A stretch of DNA of 58,960 bases from an uncultured Thomasclavelia sp. (GCF_944324745.1 NZ_CALUXO010000093.1:1-58960); one strand, 5' to 3'. Numbered from the stretch's first letter, positions 1 to 10,961 are shown. Notes: a model not told the origin generated them from the sequence alone. Made by a program: numbers and translations.

Positions 1-2746
<2,746 letters not shown>

Positions 2747-2747
<1 letters not shown>

Positions 2748-2953
2748 TACTCAATTATAAACTTATCACCATTATATTCTATCTGGTCACCTGAGCGTAA
2801 TTTTTTACCACGACGAGTTTCAATTTCATCATTGACTTTCACTAGCCCATCTTGAATTACCATTTTGGCTTCAATACCACTGGAAACACAATTAGAATAT
2901 TTTAAAAACTGTCCTAAAGTTATATATTCATCTTTTATCTGAATTTTTTTCAT
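2747..2953 (-). CDS. yaaA: S4-domain RNA-binding protein YaaA/RlbA
   Basis: Small protein of 68 aa made almost entirely of one S4 RNA-binding domain (LGQFLKYSNCVSSGIEAKMV, then VKVNDEIETRRGKKLRSGD). Family members sit between dnaN and recF in many Bacillota. They are thought to bind rRNA or ribosome assembly intermediates, but the exact role is not settled. The stop codon overlaps the recF ATG. A strong AAGAGGGA-like ribosome site lies just upstream on the minus strand. The 194-base gap to dnaN holds a perfect DnaA box at 3095. Confidence 0.92.
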
Positions 2954-3094
2954 GATGTCCCTCTTTTTCTCATAAATATATTATCATTATAACATATTAT
3001 AGCCTTAAAATCAAAAAAATAAGGTTTTTAAGGCTGGTTTTTAATAAATAATAAAAAATGTTGTCTTTATAAAAAAATTGCTCATATTTAAAAT

Positions 3095-3103
3095 TTATCC
3101 ACA
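3095..3103 (+). promoter_or_regulatory. DnaA box, perfect TTATCCACA
   Basis: The 9-mer TTATCCACA, the high-affinity DnaA consensus, lies in the dnaN-yaaA gap. It may act in origin titration or in regulation of the recF-gyrB transcript. DnaA boxes in this gap are common around Bacillota origins. Confidence 0.7.
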
Positions 3104-3147
3104 TATACATAATATAGAGTATGAAAAAAGCTACAAATAAATGTAGC

Positions 3148-4257
3148 TTAATAAGTTCTTACTGGTAAGACTAATTGAATCAAATCATCTTTTTCATAAT
3201 CTTTGATGATAAATGGTTTCATTGGTCCCGTAAACAATAATTTTACTTTAGGTTCACTAAATGATCTTAAAGCATCAGTTGCATATTTAGAACTAAAAGA
3301 AATACTCAAAGATTCACCTTTGAAGAAAGAACGATCAAGTTTTTCTTCTACAGAACCAATTTCTTGCATATAAGATGAAAGAATTACTTCTTCATCTGAC
3401 ATATCAAGTTTAATGATGTTGTTTTGTTCATTATTTAATAAAGATACACGATCAATAGCATTTAATAAATAATGAGCATCAATATCTAATTCATAATCAT
3501 AGCTTTCAGGTATTAAGCGATTAGTATCTGGGAAAGTACCATCAATTAATCTAGTTTGAATAATGTTATTATCAAAAACATATAATACTTTACGATCAGA
3601 AACATAGATTTCAATTTCTTCGTCTTTTTCAATGATCTTAGAAATTTCATCTAATGATTTTTGAGGAATCGTAATATTAAATGTTATTGAGTTATTTAAT
3701 GGAGCTACTTTTTTAGCTAAACGATAACTATCAGTAGCTGTAGCTTCTAATTGTCCATTACCAGCTTTAAAATTGATTCCAGTCAAGATTGGTTTATGTT
3801 CTTTTTCGCTAGCAGCAAATTTAGTTTGGGTAATTAAATCTTTTAAGATAAAAGAACTGATAAAAAAGTTAGACCCACTTTTAGATAAATCGATACGAGG
3901 ATAATCTAAAATGTCATTACCATTTAAATCAAATTTAGATGTTCCCCCAGAAATTCTAGTTAATGAGTGTTCTAAAGTTTCAAAAGTAATGTCATCGTTA
4001 TCAATTTTACGAACAATGTCTAAGATAAAGCGAGAGTTTAAAACAACTCCTCCAGTTTCATCAATATTTAAATCTTCATTTTTATCAATTTTAGTTTGAA
4101 TCGTAATATCAGAATCACTACCAGTTAAGATTAAACAATCTGATTGTAAATCAAACTTAATTCCTGTTAAAACAGGTAAAGGGGTTCTGATTGAAACAGC
4201 TTTTGTTGTTTTATTAAGTGCGTTTAATAATTTAAGTCGATTAATTGTAAATTTCAT
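3148..4257 (-). CDS. dnaN: DNA polymerase III beta subunit (sliding clamp)
   Basis: Ring-shaped processivity clamp that tethers DNA polymerase III and many repair proteins. At 369 aa it has full family length, with three clamp domains in sequence. It starts MKFTINRLKLLNALNKTTKA and ends in the conserved LVLPVRTY, where the C-terminal segment forms part of the protein-binding cleft. AGGAGGTCATT precedes the ATG at 4257 on the minus strand. It lies 129 bases downstream of dnaA with a DnaA box between them, probably cotranscribed with dnaA. Confidence 0.97.
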   Translation of the reverse strand: MKFTINRLKLLNALNKTTKAVSIRTPLPVLTGIKFDLQSDCLILTGSDSDITIQTKIDKNEDLNIDETGGVVLNSRFILDIVRKIDNDDITFETLEHSLTRISGGTSKFDLNGNDILDYPRIDLSKSGSNFFISSFILKDLITQTKFAASEKEHKPILTGINFKAGNGQLEATATDSYRLAKKVAPLNNSITFNITIPQKSLDEISKIIEKDEEIEIYVSDRKVLYVFDNNIIQTRLIDGTFPDTNRLIPESYDYELDIDAHYLLNAIDRVSLLNNEQNNIIKLDMSDEEVILSSYMQEIGSVEEKLDRSFFKGESLSISFSSKYATDALRSFSEPKVKLLFTGPMKPFIIKDYEKDDLIQLVLPVRTY

Positions 4258-4328
4258 AATGACCTCCTTGAGTTTATTATATATATTTATTTTAAATTAT
4301 TCTACTAATATTATTATATTGTGAATTT

Positions 4329-4337
4329 TGTGAATAA
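4329..4337 (-). promoter_or_regulatory. DnaA box TTATTCACA in the dnaA-dnaN gap
   Basis: TGTGAATAA on the plus strand reads TTATTCACA on the minus strand and fits TTATNCACA. It lies between dnaA and dnaN. Together with the boxes at 3095, 5818 and 6006 it brackets dnaA, as in bipartite Bacillota origins. Confidence 0.6.
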
Positions 4338-4386
4338 ACACGAAAACCTTGAATAATTCAGTTATTTTTTTGTGAGTTTAATGTGT

Positions 4387-5733
4387 CTAATTTATGCCCA
4401 ATTTGTGCTTTAATTTATCAATAGCTAATTTATAATCAGGATCTTTTTTGATTTTAGTATCTACTCTGGCACAAGCTTTCATTACAGTTGAGTGATCACG
4501 GTTACTAAACGTAGTTCCAATTTCCGAAAAAGTAATATCCAATAATTCTCGCATTAAATACATGCAGATTTCTCTTGGTGTTGTTAGTTTACGCGTTTTA
4601 TTTTTAGAAATAAGCTGACTGATGGTTAAATAATAAAATTCTGCCGTTGTTTTTAAGATCAATTCTTTAGTTAAAGCGGTTTTTGGATTTTGTACCACTT
4701 TATCATCTTTAAGTGATTCTAAAGCAAAAGCCATATCAATAGTATTTGTATGATTCATAATACTGCAGAAAAATAGTCTTTTTAAAGCTCCTTCAAGATT
4801 ACGAACATCTTTACAATAATGGTTAGCCATAAAGTCAACAACATCATCTTGGATAATTAAGGATGGATTATCAAGATTTTCAATCTTTTTTTCTAAGATA
4901 GCTCTAGCAGTTTCAAATTCTGGTGGATCAATACCAAAGCTTAATCCTGAATTAAAACGGCTGATCAAACGTGATTCAATTCCTTGTAATTCTTCTGGCA
5001 TTTTATCACTAGTGATGACGATTTGTTTATTATTATTTATTAATTCATTAAAGATGTGAAAAAAGATTTCACTACTTTTTTCTTTATTGAATAAAAATTG
5101 AATATCATCAATTAATAAAATGTCTAATTGTTTATATTTTAGATAAACATCATTGCTATTTCTACCCTTCATTGCACCAACAACTTCGTCAACAAAGTCT
5201 TTACTAGTAATATAGCGAATTTTTAACGATGGATTGGTTTCTTTGGCGTAGTTTCCAATGGCATTTAATAGATGGGTCTTTCCTAACCCGGGGTTACTAT
5301 AAATAAATAACGGGTTGAAATTAGAACCTGGATTACTCGATACTAGTAAAGCAGCGTTTTGTGCCATACGATTGGAACTTCCGACTACAAAGTTATCAAA
5401 AGTGAAGGTTTTATTTAAATTATCTTTAAAAAGTTCTTCATTTTGGACGGAAATGGTTTTTTGAAATTCTTCATCAGTGATGATTTCAACTACGACAGGT
5501 GAAGCTAGCATGCCAGAGAGGATATCTTCAATATCTTTCTGATTATTTTTTATTGTTTCTACATTAAAAGCATAAGGTGTTGTAATAATTACCTTATTGT
5601 CACTAATTGAGGCGATATTAGAATAACGAAAAACTGAATCCATGATGATTTTTTCAATTTTTCGTTCATCAGGCAAATCTTTTTTCTCTAATGTATCAAG
5701 ACATAATTGCCAAATTTTACTATTATCATTCAT
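4387..5733 (-). CDS. dnaA: Chromosomal replication initiator protein DnaA
   Basis: Initiator AAA+ ATPase that binds DnaA boxes and opens oriC. It has 448 aa, normal for the family. The N-terminal domain I starts IWQLCLDTLEKKDL. The AAA+ core has Walker A NPGLGKTHLL near residue 145 and Walker B ILLIDDIQF near 205. The C-terminal DNA-binding domain has the DHSTVMKA signature near residue 409. A GGAGGTAAAAAA ribosome site precedes ATG 5733. It is transcribed away from rpmH, leaving the origin region between them. Confidence 0.98.
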   Translation of the reverse strand: MNDNSKIWQLCLDTLEKKDLPDERKIEKIIMDSVFRYSNIASISDNKVIITTPYAFNVETIKNNQKDIEDILSGMLASPVVVEIITDEEFQKTISVQNEELFKDNLNKTFTFDNFVVGSSNRMAQNAALLVSSNPGSNFNPLFIYSNPGLGKTHLLNAIGNYAKETNPSLKIRYITSKDFVDEVVGAMKGRNSNDVYLKYKQLDILLIDDIQFLFNKEKSSEIFFHIFNELINNNKQIVITSDKMPEELQGIESRLISRFNSGLSFGIDPPEFETARAILEKKIENLDNPSLIIQDDVVDFMANHYCKDVRNLEGALKRLFFCSIMNHTNTIDMAFALESLKDDKVVQNPKTALTKELILKTTAEFYYLTISQLISKNKTRKLTTPREICMYLMRELLDITFSEIGTTFSNRDHSTVMKACARVDTKIKKDPDYKLAIDKLKHKLGIN

Positions 5734-5817
5734 TTTTTTACCTCCGCACCTACCATTATATGTTAATAAATTGTAAATTTAAAGCAAAAAAAACAGAGTT
5801 CAAAATACTTCACAAAG

Positions 5818-5826
5818 TTATTCACA
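5818..5826 (+). promoter_or_regulatory. DnaA box TTATTCACA
   Basis: A match to TTATNCACA within oriC, 85 bases upstream of the dnaA start. A CACAAAG partial copy adjoins it. It is probably used both for initiation and for dnaA autoregulation. Confidence 0.65.
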
Positions 5827-5832
5827 TCAAAA

Positions 5833-5859
5833 TCTATGATTTTGTAGGAAAATCATAGA
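5833..5859. repeat. Perfect 11-bp inverted repeat in oriC
   Basis: TCTATGATTTT and AAAATCATAGA flank the 5-base centre GTAGG. It lies immediately after the DnaA box at 5818 and before the cluster of TTCACAAA partial boxes. There is no T-run, so it does not look like a terminator. It could be a protein-binding palindrome or an extruded hairpin at the origin. Confidence 0.6.
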
Positions 5860-6005
5860 AATTCACAAAATTCACAAATTTAAATGTGCACATTATAATA
5901 TGTGAATGTGAAAAATGTGTCTATTTATCTAATATTAAGACAAACTTCATATTAAAGTCACATTTAACAACAAGCAAGAATGAGCTTTTTAGACAAAAGT
6001 CACAC

Positions 6006-6014
6006 TTATTCACA
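6006..6014 (+). promoter_or_regulatory. DnaA box TTATTCACA
   Basis: Second match to TTATNCACA in the dnaA-rpmH gap, in the same orientation as the box at 5818 and 188 bases from it. It directly follows the AAAGTCACA repeat. Confidence 0.65.
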
Positions 6015-6168
6015 TAATCAAAAGACCCAATATGACTTTGTGAATTAAATGTGTTTAATTATGAACAATTGATGTTACTAAACTTTTTTATTTAAAAGTG
6101 AAAATATAAAGGAATAGAGAAAAATAAAAAGTTTTTAACTTTCTAGCTGTCAATTTTCTTTAATTTCA

Positions 6169-6197
6169 TTGACTTAGAGGGGTTTTTCATATAAAAT
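6169..6197 (+). promoter_or_regulatory. Promoter of rpmH
   Basis: TTGACT at 6169-6174 and TAAAAT at 6192-6197 are separated by 17 bases. This is a good sigma-A promoter about 50 bases before the rpmH start codon. Confidence 0.65.
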
Positions 6198-6249
6198 GGT
6201 GGGGCATATGTTATTTGTATAAAAGTATTAAAGTATGGAGGTGTAATTA

Positions 6250-6384
6250 ATGAAAAGAACATATCAACCAAATAAAAGAAGAAGAGCAAAAACTCATGGT
6301 TTTAGAGCTAGAATGGCAACTGTAGGAGGAAGAAAAGTACTTGCACGTCGCCGTAAAAGAGGAAGAAAAGTATTGTCAGCTTAA
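6250..6384 (+). CDS. rpmH: 50S ribosomal protein bL34
   Basis: A 44-aa, very basic large-subunit ribosomal protein beginning [18 protein letters not shown] and ending RGRKVLSA, the canonical bL34 sequence. GGAGG at 6237-6241 sets the start codon. It is the first gene of the rpmH-rnpA-yidC-jag cluster on the right side of oriC. Confidence 0.97.
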   Translation: MKRTYQPNKRRRAKTHGFRARMATVGGRKVLARRRKRGRKVLSA

Positions 6385-6411
6385 AAAATCCACTTTTATG
6401 GTGGATTTTTT
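6383..6411 (+). terminator. Hairpin between rpmH and rnpA
   Basis: AAAAAATCCAC at 6383-6393 pairs with GTGGATTTTTT at 6401-6411 around a 7-base loop, with T residues at the end. It is probably a partial terminator that sets the rpmH to rnpA ratio. Confidence 0.65.
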
Positions 6412-6422
6412 TCTAAAATTTT

Positions 6423-6776
6423 ATGAAAAAAGAATATAGAGTAAAAAAAAATGAGGATTTTAGTCTCATTATTAAAGATAAACAAAGTTTAGCGAATCGT
6501 TCATTCATTATTTATTACCGAAAAAATGATTTGGAACATGCTCGAGTTGGAATATCAGTAAGTAAGAAATTAGGTAAAGCGGTAGTACGAAATAAGATAA
6601 AACGTCAAGTAAGAATGATGTTACAACAGACGATTGATTTTGATAAATGTTATGATTATATCGTCATTATTCGAAATAAATATTTAGATTTAGATTTTAA
6701 TTCAAATTTAAATGAGCTACAATATTTATATAAAAAAATATTAAAAAGGATGGAAAAAATAAATGGTGTTAGATAA
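6423..6776 (+). CDS. rnpA: Ribonuclease P protein component
   Basis: Protein cofactor of RNase P, which matures tRNA 5' ends. It has 117 aa, with the RNR signature in KAVVRNKIKRQVRMM and a basic, compact alpha/beta fold. The start ATG at 6423 lies just after the rpmH hairpin without a strong ribosome site. The 3' end overlaps the yidC start by 14 bases. No yidD gene lies between rnpA and yidC, although many bacteria have one there. Confidence 0.95.
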   Translation: MKKEYRVKKNEDFSLIIKDKQSLANRSFIIYYRKNDLEHARVGISVSKKLGKAVVRNKIKRQVRMMLQQTIDFDKCYDYIVIIRNKYLDLDFNSNLNELQYLYKKILKRMEKINGVR

Positions 6777-7668
6777 CAAGACTAAAAAAATTCTAAAAAT
6801 ATTTTGTTTAGTTTTCTTAGTTGCTATCTTAACAGGATGTACACAAAACCTTGATAGTAACGGTAATCTAATCGAGTCAAGAGCGATTACAACATCAACA
6901 CCTTGGTCCCTATCGGCTGGGTGGTTTGATTTTATTTTCGTTATTCCAATTGCCAAAGCAATTCTATTTATCAATAATTATGTTGGAAATGTTGCTATTG
7001 GGGTAATTGGGGTTACAATCATCGTCAACTTGATTATTTTACCAATTATGATTAAATCAACAGTATCAACTCAAAAAATGCAGTTGTTACAACCAGAATT
7101 AGAAAAAATTCAGCGTAAATATCGTGGTCGAACTGATCAAGCTTCACAAATGAGACAAAATGCTGAAATTCAAAACTTGTACAAGAAAAACAACGTCAGT
7201 ATGTTTGGTTCGTTTGCAACATTCTTAACCTTACCAATCATGCTTGCAATGTGGCAGGCAGTACAACGAATTGAAATTTTATATAGTACTGTTGTTTTTG
7301 GAATCAACTTAGGTGAAAGACCAATTAATCATATTTTAAATTTTAATATTGCGTATATTATTTTATTGGTATTAGTTGCCGGAACTCAATTCTTTGCAAT
7401 GCAAATCAACCAAATGATGGCAAAACGTTCACCAAAATATCGTCCATCAAATCAGATGAAGTCGATGAATACAATGAATAACGTTATGACTATTTTCATT
7501 GTTTACTTATCAGCAACAATGCCGGCAGCTATGTCATTATACTGGATCACAACTAACGTTATCAGTATCATTAGAACTGTATATATTCAGTTCTTCCATA
7601 TTGAAAAAGCCAAAAAAGAAGTAGAAGCTACAACAACTAATTTCTTAAATAAAAATAAGAAAAAGTAG
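6763..7668 (+). CDS. yidC: Membrane protein insertase YidC/OxaA (lipoprotein form)
   Basis: Insertase for inner membrane proteins, working alone or with SecYEG. It has 301 aa and starts with a lipoprotein signal peptide (basic N-terminus, hydrophobic core, lipobox LTGC with Cys26), typical of Gram-positive YidC/SpoIIIJ. The 60KD_IMP core follows with about five membrane segments, including GVIGVTIIVNLIILPIMIK, and a cytosolic loop LEKIQRKYRG. It ends in a basic KNKKK tail. It overlaps rnpA by 14 bases and lies 9 bases before jag. Confidence 0.96.
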   Translation: MVLDNKTKKILKIFCLVFLVAILTGCTQNLDSNGNLIESRAITTSTPWSLSAGWFDFIFVIPIAKAILFINNYVGNVAIGVIGVTIIVNLIILPIMIKSTVSTQKMQLLQPELEKIQRKYRGRTDQASQMRQNAEIQNLYKKNNVSMFGSFATFLTLPIMLAMWQAVQRIEILYSTVVFGINLGERPINHILNFNIAYIILLVLVAGTQFFAMQINQMMAKRSPKYRPSNQMKSMNTMNNVMTIFIVYLSATMPAAMSLYWITTNVISIIRTVYIQFFHIEKAKKEVEATTTNFLNKNKKK

Positions 7669-7677
7669 GTGATTTAA

Positions 7678-8280
7678 TTGAAAAAACAGTACACTGCCAA
7701 AACAGTACAAGATGCCGTTAATAACGCGTGTCAAGAACTTGGAGTTACAATAGATGAATTAAATTATGAAGTTATTAGTGAAACCAAGACATTATTCATT
7801 AAAAAAGCAACTATTGAATGTTATACAATTCCAATGATTCAGGAATTTATTGAAAATTATATTCGTCGATTTATTACAGATATGGGATTTGAAATTGAAA
7901 CAGTTTCATATCTACAAGACGGAAGAATTTATTGTAATATTAATACAAGTAATAATTCTATTTTAATTGGTAAAGCTGGTGTTATTCTTCGAGCAATTAA
8001 TTTTATTGTTAAAAATGCAGTCAGCAATACATATAAAAAACGTTATGAAATCAGTGTTGATATTAATGGATATAAAGAAGATCGCTATAAAAAAGTTGCT
8101 TCCATGGCTAGAAGATTTGGTAAACAAGTTCAAAGAACCAAAACTGATATTAAATTAGATCCGATGCCTGCAGATGAAAGAAAAGTAATGCATCAAGAGC
8201 TAGCTAAATTTAATCATGTTAAAACTGAAAGCCACGGTGAAGGAAAAAATCGTCACATGATTATTTCTTATGTAAAATAA
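7678..8280 (+). CDS. jag: RNA-binding protein Jag/KhpB (TTG start)
   Basis: Cytoplasmic RNA-binding protein linked in streptococci to cell elongation (KhpB/EloR, partner of KhpA). It has 200 aa: a Jag-N domain at about 1-50, a KH-like domain with SILIGKAGVILRAINFIV near 95-112, and a C-terminal R3H domain with ADERKVMHQELA and a final HMIISYVK. The start is TTG at 7678, preceded by AGGTGATT. No in-frame ATG lies nearby. It follows yidC in a single transcript and is closed by the terminator at 8303. Confidence 0.93.
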   Translation: MKKQYTAKTVQDAVNNACQELGVTIDELNYEVISETKTLFIKKATIECYTIPMIQEFIENYIRRFITDMGFEIETVSYLQDGRIYCNINTSNNSILIGKAGVILRAINFIVKNAVSNTYKKRYEISVDINGYKEDRYKKVASMARRFGKQVQRTKTDIKLDPMPADERKVMHQELAKFNHVKTESHGEGKNRHMIISYVK

Positions 8281-8302
8281 AATACTTTAAATTACATGTG
8301 TT

Positions 8303-8328
8303 AGACCAGTAGTTTTTACTGGTCTTTT
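8303..8328 (+). terminator. Terminator after jag
   Basis: AGACCAGTA and TACTGGTCT form a 9-bp stem around GTTTT, followed by TTT. It ends the rpmH-jag transcript. Confidence 0.8.
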
Positions 8329-8346
8329 AAAATATAAAAAAAGTTC

Positions 8347-8377
8347 TTGCCCTATAGTAAGGTTTAAGTTGTATGCT
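8347..8377 (+). promoter_or_regulatory. MerR-type promoter with 19-bp spacer
   Basis: TTGCCC at 8347-8352 and TATGCT at 8372-8377 are exactly 19 bases apart. This is the elongated spacer typical of promoters remodelled by MerR-family activators. It drives the pair 8399-9053, which encodes a MerR regulator, so autoregulation is likely. Confidence 0.55.
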
Positions 8378-8398
8378 TAAAATAAAGGAGGAGTGTTT

Positions 8399-8701
8399 AT
8401 GGATATTAATATCAATCAAGAGCTGTTAGTAGCTCTTCAGGAAAATAAAATAATCAAATCAACTCTAGAATTTGATCAAAGGGATGAAGCGATTCTTGCC
8501 CTTACTAAAACGTTAATGACCCTTGGTTATAATAAAGAAGATATTTTAGATTTAATTGATAATAAAATGAGTTTATTGGATATTTTATTATTTCACTATG
8601 ACTTGTTGCAAAATAAACAATATGAATGTTGTTGTTTAAGCAATAAAATAAAGAAAATGATTGATGAAATAAAGGAAGAAAACAATGGAATATACAATTA
8701 A
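8399..8701 (+). CDS. Hypothetical protein cotranscribed with MerR regulator
   Basis: An acidic, mostly helical 100-aa protein that I do not recognise. It begins MDININQELLVALQENK and contains an NKQYECCCLSNKIKK segment with three adjacent cysteines near the C-terminus. The ATG at 8399 is chosen because GGAGG at 8387-8391 is correctly spaced for it; the GTG at 8393 is too close. It overlaps the MerR gene by 17 bases in another frame, so the two are coupled. The cysteine cluster could bind a metal or sense thiol stress. Function unknown. Confidence 0.7.
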   Translation: MDININQELLVALQENKIIKSTLEFDQRDEAILALTKTLMTLGYNKEDILDLIDNKMSLLDILLFHYDLLQNKQYECCCLSNKIKKMIDEIKEENNGIYN

Positions 8702-9053
8702 TCAAGTATGTAAAAAATATGATTTAAATGCTTCTACATTAAGATATTATGAAAAAGAACATCTATTGCCTCCAATCAAAAAAAATTCAAGCAATCAAAG
8801 AGTATATAATGATGATGATTTGAAGTGGCTTGATATTATTATGTGTATGCGAAAAACAGGAATGACTATTGCTTATATTCGTAATTATATTGAATTATGT
8901 AAACAAGGCGATGAGACTTTAGAACAAAGATTTGAAATATTAAAAAAACAAAAAGAAATATTGACGTTGCAGCAACAAGAATTAGATAAAAATATAGAAA
9001 TGATTAATTTAAAGATTGATCTATATCAAGAAAAGCTAGTTAAGGATAAGTGA
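8685..9053 (+). CDS. MerR family transcriptional regulator
   Basis: A 122-aa MerR protein. The winged helix-turn-helix (INQVCKKYDLNASTLRYYEKEHLLPP) occupies about residues 4-30. The second helical part (DDLKWLDIIMCMRKTGMTIAYIR) runs to about residue 70, and a long C-terminal coiled coil follows. It resembles AdhR/NmlR-like aldehyde or redox sensors, but no conserved sensing cysteine is obvious apart from C59 in IIMCMRK and C74 in ELCKQG. It probably controls its own 19-bp-spacer promoter at 8347. A terminator follows at 9048. Confidence 0.88.
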   Translation: MEYTINQVCKKYDLNASTLRYYEKEHLLPPIKKNSSNQRVYNDDDLKWLDIIMCMRKTGMTIAYIRNYIELCKQGDETLEQRFEILKKQKEILTLQQQELDKNIEMINLKIDLYQEKLVKDK

Positions 9054-9078
9054 TATGTTTAATTACATATCACTTTTT
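9048..9078 (+). terminator. Terminator after merR gene
   Basis: AAGTGATATG and CATATCACTT form a 10-bp stem around TTTAATTA, followed by TTT. The left arm contains the stop codon. Confidence 0.75.
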
Positions 9079-9149
9079 CAAATTTCGTAACAATAATTAT
9101 AAAAAAATATGACTATGTTATAATTAATTATTGAAAATGGAGGGGTTTA

Positions 9150-10073
9150 ATGGATGTAATGGTTGTAATAAACCAGATGTTGCAATTATTTATTATAATT
9201 GGTCTGGGTTATTTCATGCAAAAGAAAAAGATTTTAAATGACGAAATTAATAGTAAACTTAATTATATTGTTATTTCAATTACCACACCGGCAATGATAT
9301 TTTCATCAGTATGCACCACAACGATTGATGATAAAAACATGGTCATTTATACATTAATCGTAGCTACAGCAGTATATATTGCACTACCAATTATAAGTTT
9401 CTTATTAGTGAAGATAATGCGGATTCCGATGCGACAAAAAGGATTATATATGTTTATGACTATTTTTTCTAACATTGGTTTTATGGGATTTCCAATTATG
9501 AAAGCTTTATTTGGAAATGATGCAGTCTTTTATACTGCCCTATTTAACATATTATTTAATTTAGAAGTATTTACTTTAGGAGTAATTTTAATTAACTATG
9601 GTAATAACGTTAGAATGAAATTAGATCCTAAAAATTTATTATCCCCTGGTGTCGTTTCTTCAATTATCGCAGTTTTTATTTATTTTCTTGAAATTCCAAT
9701 TCCAGGTGTTCTTGCAAATTGCTTTGAAATGGTCGGTGATATGACTACCCCATTAGCTATGATGATTATCGGGGCTACATTAGCTAATATTGAGTTAAAA
9801 AGTTTATTTACAGAATTACGCTTATATTATTTTACAGTAGTAAAACAAGTTATCTTACCAATTGTAGTATTTCCTATTATCGCCTTTTTTATTAGAGATC
9901 CCTTAATTCAAGGAATTACTTTAGTTAATATTGCTATGCCAGTAGGAAATAGTGCTGTATTATTCGCTAAACAATATGGTGGCGATGTTGAATTAGCAGC
10001 TAAAAGTATTTTTATTACCACGTTAGTTAGCGTTTTTACTATTCCATTAGTTATTTCAATCTTATTAGTATAA
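9150..10073 (+). CDS. AEC family transporter (auxin efflux carrier type)
   Basis: Integral membrane carrier of 307 aa with about ten hydrophobic segments in two inverted halves. The N-terminal half has QLFIIIGLGYFMQKKKILND and SNIGFMGFPIMKALFG; the C-terminal half has MIIGATLANIELKSLF and NIAMPVGNSAVLFAKQYGG, the usual broken-helix motifs of the family. Bacterial members export or import organic acids such as malate; the substrate here is not known. GGAGGGG precedes ATG 9150, and TATAAT lies at 9119. The gene stands alone between two terminators. Confidence 0.9.
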   Translation: MDVMVVINQMLQLFIIIGLGYFMQKKKILNDEINSKLNYIVISITTPAMIFSSVCTTTIDDKNMVIYTLIVATAVYIALPIISFLLVKIMRIPMRQKGLYMFMTIFSNIGFMGFPIMKALFGNDAVFYTALFNILFNLEVFTLGVILINYGNNVRMKLDPKNLLSPGVVSSIIAVFIYFLEIPIPGVLANCFEMVGDMTTPLAMMIIGATLANIELKSLFTELRLYYFTVVKQVILPIVVFPIIAFFIRDPLIQGITLVNIAMPVGNSAVLFAKQYGGDVELAAKSIFITTLVSVFTIPLVISILLV

Positions 10074-10101
10074 ACACATGGTTATCATGTGTTTATTTTT
10101 T
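10072..10101 (+). terminator. Terminator after AEC transporter
   Basis: AAACACATG and CATGTGTTT pair around GTTAT, followed by ATTTTTT. The left arm begins in the stop codon. Confidence 0.8.
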
Positions 10102-10108
10102 GATAAAA

Positions 10109-10116
10109 AATACAAT
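10109..10116 (+). promoter_or_regulatory. AATACAAT element before the LytTR regulator gene
   Basis: AATACAAT followed by TAA occurs 154 bases before the response regulator start. The same 8-mer occurs twice, 21 bases apart, before the small peptide gene at 12346. A single copy here could give weaker autoregulation by the LytTR protein. Confidence 0.35.
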
Positions 10117-10262
10117 TAATACACATATTGTGTCATATATAAATTATCTTATACACATTAGTAGACAAAATATCTTTATTCTTATAAAATTTGTTATTAT
10201 TTTTGATGATAGAAAATACTGATAAAATCAATAAAATTTTATATAAAGAAGGAGAGCGGATA

Positions 10263-10961
10263 ATGGAATTTAATATTGCAATTTGTGACGATGAGAAAGA
10301 TTATGTTAAAGAAATAATTGATTATCTAGATAAAATATCGTGGAAAAGAAACAATAAATTTATCTATCATACATTTTATAGTGGTAAGGATTTATTAGAT
10401 AGTAATCAAACTTTTGATGTAATTATTTTAGATATTAAAATGGATAATGTTTCAGGAGTACAAGTTAAAGATATTTTCTATCATAGAAACAACAATTCTC
10501 GAATAATATTTTTAACTAATTATGATGAGTATATGAAATATTCATTTGGTCGTAATGTCTATGGTTATATTAATAAAGCTCAAATTGAACAGATCGAACA
10601 ACCAATGGCAATTATCTTTAAAGAATTATTAGAAAATCGCACAGTAGTAATTCATGGTAAAGTAATTAATTTATATAAAGTATATTATGTTAGAGCCGAT
10701 GGACCTTATATCAATATTCATTATGAAAATGATTATGATATTTATCGGATGACTCTAAGTGATTTTGAAAAGAAAATAATGAATTCTAATTATATTAGAA
10801 CTCATAAATCATATCTAGTTAACATGCGCTATATCAAAGAAATAAAGAATCGAGAACTAATTTTAGATAATGATGCAATCATCAGCATATCACATAATAA
10901 AAAGAATGAAGTCATCAAAACTTATCATAATTATTTAATGGAGAATATTACATATGATTAA
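10263..10961 (+). CDS. LytTR response regulator (AgrA-like)
   Basis: DNA-binding response regulator of 232 aa. The receiver domain (1-125) starts MEFNIAICDDE with the acidic pocket, has the phospho-acceptor Asp in VIILDIKMDN, and carries YGYINKA in place of the usual lysine loop. The LytTR DNA-binding domain (about 135-230) has KVYYVRADGPYINIHY and NSNYIRTHKSYLVNMRYIKEI. The ATG at 10263 is chosen because AAGGAGAGCGGATA precedes it; an upstream in-frame start at 10191 lacks a ribosome site. It overlaps the kinase gene by 8 bases. It likely binds the paired AATACAAT repeats at 12260. Confidence 0.93.
   Translation: MEFNIAICDDEKDYVKEIIDYLDKISWKRNNKFIYHTFYSGKDLLDSNQTFDVIILDIKMDNVSGVQVKDIFYHRNNNSRIIFLTNYDEYMKYSFGRNVYGYINKAQIEQIEQPMAIIFKELLENRTVVIHGKVINLYKVYYVRADGPYINIHYENDYDIYRMTLSDFEKKIMNSNYIRTHKSYLVNMRYIKEIKNRELILDNDAIISISHNKKNEVIKTYHNYLMENITYD

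Larger units (their letters stand above)
5734..6249. other. Putative oriC between dnaA and rpmH
   Basis: This 516-base gene-free gap has about 70-75% A+T by eye. It holds two TTATTCACA DnaA boxes (5818-5826 and 6006-6014), many partial boxes of the ATTCACA or TGTGAAT type around 5861-5910, and the 9-mer AAAGTCACA repeated at 5954 and 5996 (42 bases apart). There is a perfect hairpin at 5833-5859, and purely AT-rich stretches at about 6075-6135 could unwind. Flanking divergent dnaA and rpmH is the standard position of oriC in Bacillota. The precise unwinding element is not identified. Confidence 0.85.

Noticed and set aside
10191-10262. Longer N-terminus for the LytTR regulator
   Set aside because: The upstream in-frame start has no ribosome site and would add 24 residues before the conserved receiver start. 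ATG 10263 has AAGGAGAG.
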